Origin: Bos javanicus
Taxonomy: Eukaryota > Chordata > Mammalia > Artiodactyla > Bovidae
Direction: 5' to 3'
DNA: 64,000 nt
NCBI RefSeq assembly: GCF_032452875.1
Contig: NC_083885.1
Location: 34,265,925 to 34,329,924, forward strand
Positions 11,427-24,200 of this stretch are shown here, piece by piece. The translations under genes and the position numbers were made by a program. The stretch's first letter is position 1, and every line of letters starts with the position of its first letter. A model generated the notes under the pieces. It was not told the DNA's origin. It ran no database searches and saw only the letters and a list, made by a program, of their open reading frames with translations.

Positions 11427-12409
11427 CACCCTCGAGGCCCACACAGGGAACTGGAGAGGGGCAGAGGCACCCCGCCACCCCACCACCCCCGAGCCCAACC
11501 TCCACCAACACGGCTCAGCCCTCAGAGCCACACCTCTGTCCTCAGGCCTAGGCATCCAGGTTCTGAGCTCAGTGGCCCCACACACTGTGGACACACCCAG
11601 ACCTGGGGATTCTCCAAGGCCGTGACCTCCCATCAGAGCATGCCTGAGCCCAGCTGGCCCCCACATGCTCCCGGGTCCCCCTACCCCTTCTCCTGGGCTC
11701 CATATACCTGCTACGAGGGGGCCCCCTGGGCCTTCCCAGACTGACCGAGGGCACAGAGGGCCTGCCTTTGCCCATCAGTCCATTGGAAGCTGCCCCTAAA
11801 GCCTCTGTCACAGCTCCAGGGATGGAGCATCATCACAGATCCTGGATTAACAGGGACAGAGGCCGGCCCCTGGCTCCTGGGTGCCCAGCAGGCACCTCTG
11901 AGTAGCCAAGCAAATCCCCCATCCCCAAGGCTGTCATCAGGCAAGCTCCCAGGCTGCTTGGTGGGCATTTCTCAGCACAGACATCACTTCCAAACTCCTC
12001 AGTCTCTCTGCATATCTATGGTACCCAAACCCAGCCAGCAGCAGCCTGATCTCTCCAAAAACTTGTGAGAACCACCAGGAGACATGACTTCTGCTTACAG
12101 GAAAGGAAGGGCTAAAATAAGCCTGACCCCAGCTGTGCGCTGACCGCACCTCCAGAGGTACAGGCCAGGGCAGTTCTGTTTCCAGCTGTGGGTCCAACAA
12201 ATCCTGCCGGCTGACTTCCCCTCCAACTGGAGGGCGAGGAGGAAAAATCTCTTGACAAACCCTCCCCCTCAGAAACCCATTTAGGTAAATTTCTAACCGA
12301 AAAGACAAAAGACAGAAACACATGGGGTTTTTCAAAAGGAAAAGTCCCTCAGGGCCCTCTGAGATTGGGTGTGAAGCCCAGGCCTTAGAAAAAAAGACAG
12401 ATCTGCATG

Positions 12410-12545
12410 AGGGTTCCAGATGTATGACTTACAAGGTGTTATCTGAGCCTCACTTTCTTCCTCTGTGAAGTGGGGGTGATAACTCCTGCATGCTGGGGAT
12501 AGTGTGAAGACTACACGAGATAGAATCTATGAAAGCCAGCATGGA
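12410..12545 (+). repeat. MIR SINE fragment
   Basis: Sense MIR core: 'ctgagcctcactttcttcc', 'tctgtgaagtgggggtgata' and 'gaagactacacgagatag'. Confidence 0.6.
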
Positions 12546-12556
12546 GAACAGCTTCT

Positions 12557-12606
12557 TCTTATTACTATTATTATTACTACTATTATGATGATGATGATGA
12601 TGATTA
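12557..12606. repeat. Trinucleotide microsatellite, (ATT)n then (GAT)n
   Basis: Imperfect ATT/ACT units pass into (GAT)n, in intron 1. Probably variable in length. Confidence 0.9.
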
Positions 12607-12669
12607 CAGGATAGAGACAGAGTGTCATGAGGGAAAAACACTACTTGGGGTGAAAGGTAGCCTACTTCA

Positions 12670-12795
12670 TATCTTGGCTCCACCGCTTGCTGCTGTGTGA
12701 CCCAGGAGGACTCCCTCTACCTCTCTGAGCTTATCTGCAAAACAGGATTACTGACAACTATCTCACAATTTGCAAGGTTTAAGTGAGATGAAGTT
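12670..12795 (+). repeat. MIR SINE fragment
   Basis: Sense MIR: 'gctgctgtgtgacccagga', 'ctacctctctgagc' and 'tgcaaggtttaagtgagatg'. Confidence 0.65.
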
Positions 12796-13899
12796 TCAGT
12801 ATGCCACTGAGGGGGTGTTCAGGAATGATGCCCCCGGCAAAAAGGGCAGATCTGGGCAAGCACGCCAGGGTCCAGCAGAGGAGTGAGATGGGGCATGTGG
12901 TCCTCCTCTCCCGAAGGCCCCACCTCCAGAGTCCTGGTCCCTCACTCACTGCTCAGAGAGCTGAGCATGCAGAGCCCAGCAAGGGACACTGCAGCGACAT
13001 GAGGTGCCTCTACAGGAGCAAGCACCAGTCCTGGGCGCCAAGGGATTTCTCTCCAGGGCTCACAGCAGAGAGTGATTCCTCTTCTAGACACATAATAGGA
13101 TCCAAGGGGCTTTTCTGCACATTCAGAGGACCTTTCAGGGCTGGGGGCCAGCCAAAGCCACCGAGAGGATGATGTCTCCCGTGAGCCATGCGGCCGTAGC
13201 CTGTGACGAGCAGCCTCTGCTGTACTGCAGGCCAGGGTGGTTATTTGTTTGTTTGGCTATCGCCTACTGGCAGCCCCAGGACCACTGCCCTATCCAAGAG
13301 GCTGCCACAGAGAGAAAGCCGCATCCGCTTCACTGTATCAGGTGGAGTCCCAGCTGGAAACATCAGCTACTCCTGGCATTCCAAAGAAGAGACTTTATAA
13401 AGGAAACAGAGCTGTGAGCTTAATCATAGGAACAAATGGGATGTTGAGGCCTGTAGAGACAGGAAGCAGGCTATCCCAGGACCAAGGGGACTAAGAAGAG
13501 GGGAGGGTGTTTCCAGAACCCAGTGAGGGACTGATGAGAGTAAAGAGGCCCGCAGGATGGAGAGATGCAGCCACAGGAGGAAATAGGAACCAGAGCAGAG
13601 AGCAGTGGGGAAGAAGTTCCTGACTTCTCTCCTCCTATCCTCAAGACGCCCGCTGCAGACCCTACTGGCCAAATATCTGAAGCTCAAGCAAGAAGGCCCA
13701 GGGTCAGTCCCCTTGACACAGAGCAGAAGTCAGGGGAGGGGCAAGGGGAGTGGATCCAGCAGGGTGGGAACAAAGCCCCCAGCCAAGTGGCTGAGTTATA
13801 AGGAGCAAAAGTGGTAAGCTGAGTACTCAGTGGAGCAGAACAGAGCATCAGCAAGGATTCATATACACTTAGTTTCTTACCTACTCTTTTGGCCATGTT

Positions 13900-14050
13900 A
13901 CGATTTTTTTTTTTTTTTAATTCAGGCCTGAAAACAACTCTGAGAGGCAGACACTAGTGTTCCCATTGTACAGATAATGAGACTGAGGCTCAGAGAGGTG
14001 AAGTGTCATGTGTACGGTCACACAATGACAAAGCAGCGCAACTGACGTTC
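13900..14050 (-). repeat. MIR SINE fragment with adjacent T-run
   Basis: Reverse MIR: 'cccattgtacagataatgag', 'actgaggctcagagaggtg' and 'cggtcacacaatgac'. A run of about 16 T precedes it at 13904-13918. Confidence 0.65.
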
Positions 14051-15439
14051 TCTGAAGCATAGAGCCTGCAGTCACAACCATCACCCTGCTCCACGTCACC
14101 CCACAGAGGGGAGAGCCTTGCGCCATGTGTGACTGGGCCTTGGGGAGCAGTTAGGATGGGTACAGGGCAGGTGGAAAGCTCTTCTCCAGGAAGGGAAGGA
14201 AGCTGTGATTTGAGCCCAGCAGTGGGAACTGGTCCCCAGCCCTGGGACCAACCCCAGGTGATGATGTACTGGAAGATGCCCACGGATGCAGGAGGTGCAG
14301 GGTGGAGACCAGAGATGGCTCCCCAGAGGAGTCTGTTTGGGCTCAAAATTCCAGATGAGGAGCTCACCAGACAGAGAAAAGAGGAAAGACCTATGGGGCT
14401 GTCCTGGGCCACTTCTGCTCCCTGGTCTCCTTCACGTTCCAGTCTGAGCACCAGCCACACGATACGACTGTCTGCAGCTGCTCCAGCCCCGATTTCTCTC
14501 CCACTCCAGATCAGGTCTCTGGCAGCTCCCGGCCACGGCCACAGAGATTTCTCATAGCAACTCCAACCTGACACAGCCCACACAGCCCTTGTGGCGCCAT
14601 CACCCACCCATCTTCCAAATCTCAGCAAAAGCCCTGACCTGCAACTGCTCAGGCCAAAGACTGGGGAGCCGGCCTCGATTCCACACTCCTTGGCCTGGGG
14701 CCCCGTATCTCTTCAAGCTCTGTTTCCATCATCACATCTGCTTTTTTCTCGTTCTGATCTTCCTGCCTTCAACTTCTTAAGGACACTGTGATTGTACTGG
14801 GTCCATCCACATAATCCAGGATAACCTCCCTATCTCAAGATCCTTAACTTGACCCTATCTGCTACAAGTCCTCTGCCATGGAAGGCAGCTGGGGTGGGGG
14901 GCATGGACATCCCTGAGGCGCCACCGTGCACCCTGCCACCCTGACCCGTCACCTCTCTGAAGCCCCACAGATAACTCATTTCTCTCTGACCCAAGGGCCT
15001 TCTCTTTTGTTTCTTCAGACAAATGAACCATTTTCTTCTACCTCGGGGCCTTTGCACTTGCTGGTCCTTCTGCCAGGGATTCTCTCCCTTCCCCTGGTAT
15101 TCCAAGGGCTGACACTCCGACGTTGGCCCAGCAGTCATCTCTTTTGAGAGGCCTTCCCTGGCTTTGGGAGTCTCAGCCAGCTGCCCCCTCGCCCGCTATG
15201 CCCCCCAGCGTAATTCCCTGAGGGCCTCTGATCAGCAGCTGATGCTTTTCCTCATGTCCTTACTTTCCTGGGGTTCCCACGACAATGTGCACTCCCCAAA
15301 GACATGTCCTGTCTGCTCTGCTCACCGCTCACCAAGCACACAGCAGAGGCTCCATTCACACTCGCTCAGGGCTTGGCCTCAGGACTTAGTCCTGCCCAGG
15401 GGCCTGAGAATTCTCTCTTCCCCTTTCTCAGTTTCACTT

Positions 15440-16085
15440 CTGTTTGTTTCACTTTTTTATTTTTTAAAAAAACTTTTCATTTTTATTGGAGTATGGCTGG
15501 TTAACAATGTTGTGATCGTTTCAAGTGGACAGCAGAGCGACTCAGCCATATGTATACATGTATTCATTTTCCCCCAAACTCCCCTCCCATCCAGGCTGCC
15601 ACATAGCATTGAACAGAGTTCCCTGTGCTATACAGTAGGTCCTTGTTGGTAATCCATCTATTTATTTTTGATTTTATTTATTTATTTAGGCTGTGCTGGG
15701 TCTTTGTTGCTGCCCAGGCTTTTCTCCAGTTGCAGTGCACAGGATTCTCACTGCAGTGGCTTCTCTTGTTGCTGAACACAGGCTCTAGAGCGCAGGGCTT
15801 CAGTGGTTCTGGTTCCTGGGCTCTAGAGCGCAGGGCTTCAGCGGCTCTGGTTCCTGGGCTCTAGGGCGCAGGCTCAATAGTTGTGGCACATGGGCTTAGT
15901 TGCTCCGCGGCATGTGGGATCCTCCCAGATCAGGGACTGAACCAGTGTCCCCTGCCTTGGCAGGCTGATTCTTTACCACTGAGCCACGGGAAAGCCCGGT
16001 AATCCATTTTAAACATAGCAATGTGTATACGTCAATCCCAAACTCCCTAACTATCCCTTCCCCCCACCCTTTCCTACTCTTTCAT
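15440..16085 (-). repeat. L1 3' UTR fragment interrupted by a CHR SINE
   Basis: The flanks 'cagagttccctgtgctatac', 'agtaggtccttgttggtaat' and, past the SINE, 'caatcccaaactccctaac' are the reverse complement of the ruminant L1 3' end. The L1 text resumes after the SINE, so the order of insertion is clear. Confidence 0.75.
15658..15997 (-). mobile_element. CHR-type tRNA-derived SINE, 10-bp target duplication
   Basis: Flanked by GGTAATCCAT at 15648-15657 and 15998-16007. The tRNA-like head is at the right end ('tctttaccactgagccac'), so it lies on the minus strand. Internally a unit of about 38 bp ('ggctctagagcgcagggctt' plus the next 18) is duplicated at 15783-15858. Confidence 0.85.
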
Positions 16086-17324
16086 TCTTGAGTCACTTCT
16101 CACTTGAGGGATACAGAAAGCAGCAAGACATGCAGGTCATTTCCAGGCAAAGAAGGAAATGACCTACCGGGCCTGAACCCCATGAGGCTGGCCAGGGGTC
16201 ACAGCTGCGCTGCCTCTGAGTTAGGACGGCTTCCCGGCAGGACTCTCAGCTCCCCGTGCCTTTGTTCACTGCCTTCCTCCTGCCTGGAACAGCTGCCCTT
16301 TTCACAGCCCACCTCGAAGGGCATCGGGTCTCTTTCGGTCCAACTGCCCCATTTAGGACTGAGGAAACGGACACAAAAGCCTTCCCAGGCACACAGCACT
16401 TGCTCTCCAGGCACTGTCCCACCTCAGCCCTGCAAGCCCTCTTCCTCCCTGGCCGGCAGCAGGGGCCACAGGGATGCTGGGTGCTAAGATCAGCAGGCCC
16501 AGGAGCCAGTCTACAGACACCCTTGGCCCTCACTGAGGACAGCCTGGCGCCACCGTCTCAGAGAAAATGTTACTAGAGTTTAGAAACTTCCTGTGCTGTG
16601 CAGAATCCAGCCCCTCCCTCCAGCCAGAGCAGGGGACGGCCAGGGTGGCAGCCTCCCACCCAGCACCCAGTGGGTCCCTCCTCTCCAGATGGGAGGCCTG
16701 GTTCTCCCACACAGCACCCCTCTTCCTCTGAACCCTCCCAGGAGCCACAGGTCAGTGACATGGGTCCCAGCATGGGTATAGGCTGAGGGGTCAGGGCTGA
16801 GAGGGCACAGTGACACCCGCCGTGGGTCAATGAGAAAATCCCCCTTCCTTCTAGAACTCAGGGTGAAGCCAGGCCCTCTCTCTGCGTGACCCCAGGTTCC
16901 CCATCCAGGGTAACCCCACACCCCAAGGGTTGCCTCGTGCTGGGTTTCATGTTCTTCTGTCTCCGTCCTTAAATTCTTAATAACTTTTGTAAAAAGGACC
17001 CCATGTTTCCACTATGTACTGGACCCCACACACTATGAAGCTGGTCCTGTGAGCCCAGCCTCTCAACACTCCCACCCCACCCCACCCCTGCTCTCGTGAC
17101 AGCTCCTAAGCTGATCACCAACTGTGAGCTCGGGGTCTGGTGAGGGCCTGACCCGCTGGGTTAAGACATCCCACTTTCTTAAGAGCCTTCTGAAGACAGC
17201 ATCAAAGCAGCGCTGCTACAGGGGTTCTTGGGCCGGTCAGGGGGCATATTTGCTCAGACAAGCCTTTAAATCCCACCCCACAGCAGGTGCTAGGACAAGA
17301 GAGGGCAGAAAGAAAAAGCAGGAA

Positions 17325-17490
17325 CTTTGGGGTCAGGCCAATTCAGTTTGAGTTTGACTCTGCAGCTTAGAGTCTGGGTGAGCTGGGAAATGTTACTAAA
17401 CCTCTCTTTTCCTCAGCTCATCTATAAAGTGAGGGCTACACACACCCACCTCCAGGGTTATTGGGAGGATTAAGTGAGATACAATATATA
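17325..17490 (+). repeat. MIR SINE fragment
   Basis: Sense MIR core: 'cctctcttttcctcagctc', 'atctataaagtgagggcta' and 'gggaggattaagtgagata', about 500 bp upstream of exon 2. Confidence 0.65.
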
Positions 17491-17974
17491 AAGTTGATAT
17501 TTATCATTCTGGTGACATTTTTATTTTTTTACAACATTTATTGATAAGTGTCGGCTGAGGTCAGACAACTGTGCTCTAGTCCCAGTCCCACCATTTACTC
17601 CAGTGTGAAGGTCATATGTCTGTGCCTTGGGTTTCCCACATGTAAAGCGAGGATAAGCTGGGCGTCCCCTGCACAAGGGGGGAGCTCTCGCTCATGGCAG
17701 CATCACCCTCTCCTCCAGCAAATCTCTCCTACAGCTCTCCTTTGGGCTCCCCGTCACCCACACTTGCTTCCCCACCAGCACATGCGACCCTTAAGAAGGA
17801 GTTGTTTCCATGTCCTTCCTCCCCTCTTGGACTGGGAGCTCTGTGGGGGCAGGAACAGGCCCTGGTTCTGCTGGGCTGAGCAGAGAGTGGAGGACAAAGG
17901 GTTAAATAGGTCAGTGCTCCCTGGGAGATGCTCGCACCTCACATGACCTGACGGTGTATCCCCTCCTCCCTCAG

Positions 17975-18201
17975 ACCCGAGCCTCCCTCCTGGGAAGATG
18001 CAGGCACTCGTGATGCTGCTGGCCACGGGGGCCACCTACTACCTGGGCCTGCTGGCAGCAGCTGCAGCAGCCGTCAACCCTGGCCGACCCAACACCCCCG
18101 GCTCGCTGCCCGCTCACCGGCGCCAGAAGAGAGACTGGATCTGGAATCAGATGCACATCGACGAAGAGAGAAATGACTCGCTGCCCCATTACGTGGGCAA
18201 G
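17975..18201 (+). CDS. CDH5: CDH5 exon 2: 5' UTR end, start codon, residues 1-68
   Basis: The acceptor CCTCCCTCAG ends at 17974. 23 nt of leader precede ATG 17998, which has A at -3 ('gggaagATGC'). The exon encodes the signal peptide, with a leucine-rich core and six consecutive Ala (20-25), then a short propeptide, the RRQKR convertase site (41-45), and the start of EC1 with W47 and W49, the two residues that swap between partners in type II cadherins. N59-D-S is a possible glycosylation site. The propeptide is two residues shorter than in human as recalled. The donor is GTAAGC at 18202, phase 0. The open frame continues into the intron but is not coding there. Confidence 0.95.
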
Positions 18202-21200
18202 GTAAGCCTCAGACCCCGGAGCAAGAGAAGCCTCGGCGGCAGGCGGCCCACAGCGTTGGTGGTGATGGGAAAGACTCTGATGGTGGGGGGGGTGGCTGTA
18301 GGGTTAGAGATGATGGCTGCGAGGGTGATGGTCATAGTGGGAGAGATGGTGGAGGTGGCGGTGGCGGTGACTAGGAGAAAGGAGACAAGGAGAAAGTGGT
18401 GGTGGTGGTGGTGGTCGGGAAGGGGAGGTGGCGGGGGCGATGATGCCGATCGTGGAGGTGGTGGTGGCAGTGGTGATGACGGCGGTGGTGGAAGTAATGC
18501 TGTGCACAAGGGTTCGTTTTTCTCCCAGACTTTGGTCCGTGGCCTGAATATCACTGGCAGAAGGACCACCCCATGCACAGTTAAGGAGGCCAGTATAGTC
18601 TGAGGGTTCAGGGCTTAGGGTGGGACCAGTAAGTTCAGTTCAGTTCAGTCACTCAGTCATGTCCGACTCTTCGCGACCCTATGAACTGCAGCACGCCAGG
18701 CCTCCCTGTCCATCACCAACTCCTGGAATTTACTCAAACTCATCGAGGCGGTGATGCCATCCAGCCATCTCATCCTCTGTCGTCCCCTTCTCCTCCTGCC
18801 CCCAACCCCTCCCAGCATCAGAGTCTTTTCCAATGACTCAACTCTTCGCATGAGGTGGCCAAAGTACTGGAGTTTCCGCTTTAGCATCAGTCCTTCCAAA
18901 GAACACCCAGGACTGATCTCCTTTAGAATGGACTGGTTGGATCTCCTTGCAGTCCAGGGACTCTCAAGAGTCTTCTCCAACACCACAGTTCAAAAGCATC
19001 AATTCTTCGGTGTTCAGCTTTCTTCACAGTCCAACTCTCACATCCATACATGACCACTGGAAAAACCATAGCCTTGACTACATGGACCTTTGTTGGCAAA
19101 ATAATGTCTATGCTTTTGAATATGCTGTCTAGGTTGGTCATAACTTTCCTTCCAAGGAGTAAGCGTCTTTTAATTTCATGGCTGCAGTCACCATCTGCAG
19201 TGATTTTGGAGCCCAAAAAGATAAAGTCTAACACTGTTTCCCCATCTATTTCCCATGAAGTGAAGGCTGCTTTAAATCTGCCCATCTGAGAGGTCTTCAG
19301 GACCTGAGCAGATGTCTACAAAATTGTGCTGGTGACAAAGCTCATCATCCAGGCCACAGTTTGCCATCTCTAGTCAAGACCTTTGGACTTCCTCAAAAAC
19401 CCCTTTCTCTCAGACCACCCACTCAACCAGATTCTAAGACAGCCATAACAAGGTGCCTGACCCAAGCCTGCCCTCCAGGGCAGTGTCTATGACTCTAACC
19501 CTCACTTCACCCCTTTGCAAACACATCCATCCTCAGTCACCTTCCTAGGGTTTGGAGCTACACTGAGTGACTAATGAACGATCTTTCTGTGTCAAAGGAC
19601 TGCTGATGTCAAAACCACTACTGAACCTCTAAAAAAGGTTCAAAAACTAAAAAACCTCTATTGAAAGGAGAGGCTCTAGTGGTAGAATTTCACACATGAC
19701 AACAGGCAGATGGGTTAGGCATTCCAACAGTTTTCACTGAGGAGAAAAATTCCATTCAAGTGCTTTAAAATCTCACCATGTCAATTTCCTGGAAGCTAAG
19801 CAGGGTCAGCTAAAGAAAGATCAGTGCCCTGGAGAGAGGAGGGGTGGTCCCAAGCACAGACTGGGCTCTAGAAGATAACGGGGGGCAAAGACAGACATGG
19901 TCCTCACTATCACAGAGCTTGTGATCTAAAACAGGGTTGGCCACGTGTCAACCAGTAAAGTTAGGACACTCCCTCACACCACACTCAAAATGATTTATTA
20001 CAGACTTAAATATAAGACATGACACCATAAAACTCTGAGAAGAGAACATAGGCAAAACATTCTCTGACATAAATCACAGCAATGTTTTCTTAGGTCAGTC
20101 TCCCAAGGCAAAAGAAATAAAAGCAAAAATAAACAAAAGGGACCTAATCAAACTTACAAGCTTTTGCGCAGCAAAGGAAACCATAAGTAAACAAAAAGAC
20201 AACATATAGACTGGGAGAAAATATCTGCAAAAGATGTGACAGACAGGGGCTTAATTTCCCAAATACATAAACAGCTCATATAGCACAATATAAAAAAAAA
20301 AAAAAAAGCTAATCAAAAAACAGGCAGATGACCTAAATAGACACTTCTCCAAAGAAGACATACAGATAGCCGACAGGCACATGAAAAGATACTCAACATC
20401 GCTAATTATTAGAGAAATACAAATCAAAACTACAATGAGGTACCACCTCATAGCAGTCAGAGAGGTCATCAGCAAAAAGTCTACAAACAATAAATGCTGG
20501 AGATAGTGTGGTGAAAGGGAGCCTCCCTTTCCCTGTGGTGAAAGGGAGCGTAAAATGGTGCAACCAGTATGGAGAACAGCATGAAGGTTCCCTGAAAGGC
20601 TCAGAACAGAGTTACTATATGAGCCAACAGTCCCACTTCTGGGCATATATCCAGAAAATATGACAACTCTATTTCAAAAAGATACATCCAACCCAAAGTT
20701 CACAGCAGCACTGTTTACAATAGCCAAGACCTGGAAGCAACTTAACTGTCCATCAACAGATGGATAAAGAAGATGTGGAGATATGCATGTATATGGGGGG
20801 GTGTGTATACACCATACAAAGAATGAAGCACTGCCGTTTGCAGCAACATGGATGAACCTAGAGGTTAGCATGCTCTGTGAAGTCAGACAGAGTAAGACAA
20901 ACATCATGTGACATCACTTATATGTTAAGTCTAAAAACATGATATAAATGAACTTAATTACAAAACAGAAACAGACTTATATAGAAAACAAACTTATGAC
21001 TACCAAAGGGGAAAGAGGGGAGGAATAAACTAGGAGTCTGGGGTGAGCAGATAAAGCTATCATATATAAAACAGACAAACAAAAAAGTCCTACTGTATAG
21101 CACAAGGAACTATATTCAGTAGTGTGTAATAACCTATAATGGAAAAGAATTTGAAAAAGTGTGTGTGTGTGTATATATGTATGTATGTATCACTCTGCTG

Positions 21201-24200
21201 TACACTGGAAACTCACACAGCATTGTAACTCAGCTCTATTCCAATTAAACAAATACGTGCATAAATAGGGGCTGAGAGAACTGCCCCACCACGCGGTTTT
21301 GAAAGGGAAGGTGTGGTTGCCTTCATGCTACAATGGCAGATTTGAGTAACTGTCCAAAGACCATATGATCCACAAAGTCAAAAATTTTTACTATCTGGCC
21401 CTTCACAGGAACAGTTTGCCCACCCTGGTCTATAAGGGCAGCATGTATTAGATAAAGAGCCCCACACATGGCAGATGGGGGCTCCCTGAGATTATAGAGA
21501 AATGGGCCAGAAAGGATCCTTAAATGGGGGAGGGTTCAGTTGGCCCTGGTATCAGAAATGCCACCGAAGGAGGCAGTGGGGGCCAGCTGGGGCATCTCCA
21601 CTCGCAGCCCTGCCCAAGGCCAGCTCCCTGGGCCCAGGCCTCCTCTGGCCACAAAGAATGGCTGGGAAATTTAGATCTTTCAGTCTGCCTTCAGAGGGGA
21701 AGAAGCTTGCCCCAGGGTCACACAGGGAAACCAAAAGAGCTCCAGGAAAGCGTAGGGCTCCTGACTCCCCACACTAGAGGAAAATGTCATCAGACCACCT
21801 ACTCCTCCGCAGTGGGATGACTGGGCCATGAATCAGCTTCCAAAGAGGATGGCTGCCCCCAAGAAATAATGTTGAGCTGAGTCAGGGACAGTCAGCAGAA
21901 AGCGGGGCTACGAGCAGCCCTGACAGACTCTAAACAGCTCACCCGAGATTCTTGGCCCAGCAGGAAGAGCGTCAGGCCTGCTAGTCACCTGCCATCAGCA
22001 CGCACTTGGCACATGGCATGGGGCACAGGGCAGGGAGGGAGCCCCGTGCAATCCCCACTCTGAGAAGCAGCAAGGCTGCCTGGAAAAGGCAAGGACAGGG
22101 CTCCATGGCTCACCTCCTCACTCCAAAGACGTCATCTGAGGGAAGGAAGTCCCTGTTTATCAAGATCAGAGCCATGGAGCCTTTGTTTACAGAGCTGTTT
22201 GCTGGACAATGGGAATGAGACCTGAACAGCCTTCTGAATCCACAAATATGGGTCAGCATAGCTTTCGGCATTGAGATGTTACATCCAAATATAGGGATAA
22301 TATTAAAAAGGGGAGGACCCCCCAAAACCTATAACCTCAGTCTGTTTAATCATGAGCAAAACAGACTCCAATAGGGAGGCATCTGACAAAACACCCAAGC
22401 AGCAGTCCTCAGAACTCTCAAGGTCATCAAAACCAAGAAGAGTATCATAGAGAAAATAAGCTTTTGTTACCAAAGAGGAAAGTGGGGTAGGTGTGGGGGA
22501 GATTACTTAGGAGTTTGGAATTAATATCTACACACCAAGATATATAAAACAGGCGAACAACAAAGCCTTACTGTATAGCAACAGGGAACCATACTCAACC
22601 TCTTGTAAAAAACCTACAATGGTTTGAAAATAATCTGAAATAATCTGAAAAAGAATATGTATGTATGTATAACTGAATCACTTGGCTGTACACTTGAAAC
22701 TAACACGACATTGTAAATTAACTATGCTTCAATTGAAAAAAAAAAAAAAAAAGGACAGTCTGAGAAACTATCCCAGCCTAGAGGAATTTAAAGAAACATA
22801 ACAACCATTAATAGATGTAACGTGGTATCCTAGGTGGGATCGTAGAACAGAAAAAGCACATTAGGTAAAAGCTAAGGAAATCTGCACAAACTACAGGCTT
22901 TAGTTAATAATAATATATAAATATTGGTCCATTAATTACAACAAATGTACCATACTAATGTAAGATGTTAACAACAGGGAAACTGGAAGCAGGATGTATG
23001 GGAACCCTCTGTACTATCATCTCAGTTTTTCTATAAATCTAGAACTGTTCTAATATATAAAGTCTACCTAAGAAAAGTTGGAGGGAAGGAAAACAGAAAC
23101 TTACCTCCACAGGATATCTTTTTTAACGCTACTGATTTGATAATATTGAAAAATTTTTACCAAAGTTGTTGAAGTATGAGTCAGATACAACTGTCAACTG
23201 GAAAAAAAAAAAAAAGGCACAATCTAAAAGTTGAGAGTCCTGTTTTTTTGGTAGACATTCTGAGGACTTCAAGCCTGGGAGACAGGACTCTCAAGTCCCT
23301 CTAAGGGACGTCTGCAAAGAGGCAAGGTGGGGAGCCAGGATCTACAGGAGCTTTTGCAACAAAGATTAGGTAGTCGGAACTTCAAAAGATTACTCTTAAT
23401 TAAAGAAAAACAGACATCTCAAAGAACTTAGCCCTTTTTCTGTGTATGAGAAGATGCCAAGGTCAGGGTTCACTGAAATCATTCCTTTGATGCACAGCTC
23501 AGCTCTCTGGGGTCAGTATCCTGTGCTTTCTCATCCTGAGTCTCCTCGGGTGCACCATCTGCTGGGAGGCGGGGCGGGGGGAGCTGTAATATGATGGCTT
23601 GATGGCTGTAACATCTCTTGTTTACTAATATGGCAGCCAAAATTTTTTCCACTGGCACAATCTTAGAATTCCAATGACGCATCCAAGCAGACTCACGCCC
23701 CCCTGGTTACACCTGGGTCCTAATGCACCCACGCAGCCAGGTTTGGAACGACCATCCTATCCGAACCTTGAGTAACTCACAGGGCCCACACTGTCCCTCC
23801 TCCTTGATCCCCACTGCCCCGTGCCCAGGCCACAGGCTCCAGAGTAGGCACACCACTTCCTGCCTCCAGTCCATCCATTCATTACATGTCCTGGCTGCTG
23901 GGTTTAGGGGCCTCCCCATGAACCGCCTGCCCCCTGAACACCGTGCTCTAAGATGCTTCACCACATCTAGCTACAGCCCCACTTCTCCATCTCTCCAGCC
24001 CCCAAAGGGGAGGAGCCTCACTCCCAGTTCCCCCTTCCTCACCTCTGAGACTCTTTTCTAAAAGCCTTGTCAGCCAGCTTCTCAGTCCACCACCCTAATG
24101 CTGCTCTCCCCAAGGGCTCTGATGACTGCATCATTGCTAAGCCTAAGGATGCTTTCCAGACCTCATGGGACTTGACCATGCCCATCTTCATGCCACCTCT

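Larger units (their letters stand above)
6120..17974 (+). other. CDH5: CDH5 intron 1
   Basis: Runs from GTGAGT (6120) to CCTCCCTCAG (ending 17974). It contains MIR fragments, two perfect inverted repeats (10339-10429 and 11386-11426), trinucleotide repeats near 12.56 kb, and an L1 3' end interrupted by a CHR SINE at 15.44-16.08 kb. Between these I see only diverged single-copy DNA. No open frame here has recognisable coding character. Confidence 0.75.

Noticed and set aside
18202..18603. Continuation of the exon 2 frame into intron 2
   Set aside because: Follows a good GTAAGC donor and then only G-rich repeat is translated; exon 3 joins in phase and restores EC1.
18657..19285. Reverse-transcriptase-like proteins on the minus strand (also near 51.5, 56.2 and 57.6 kb)
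   Set aside because: Truncated BovB LINE copies with stops and mutated catalytic residues, not genes.
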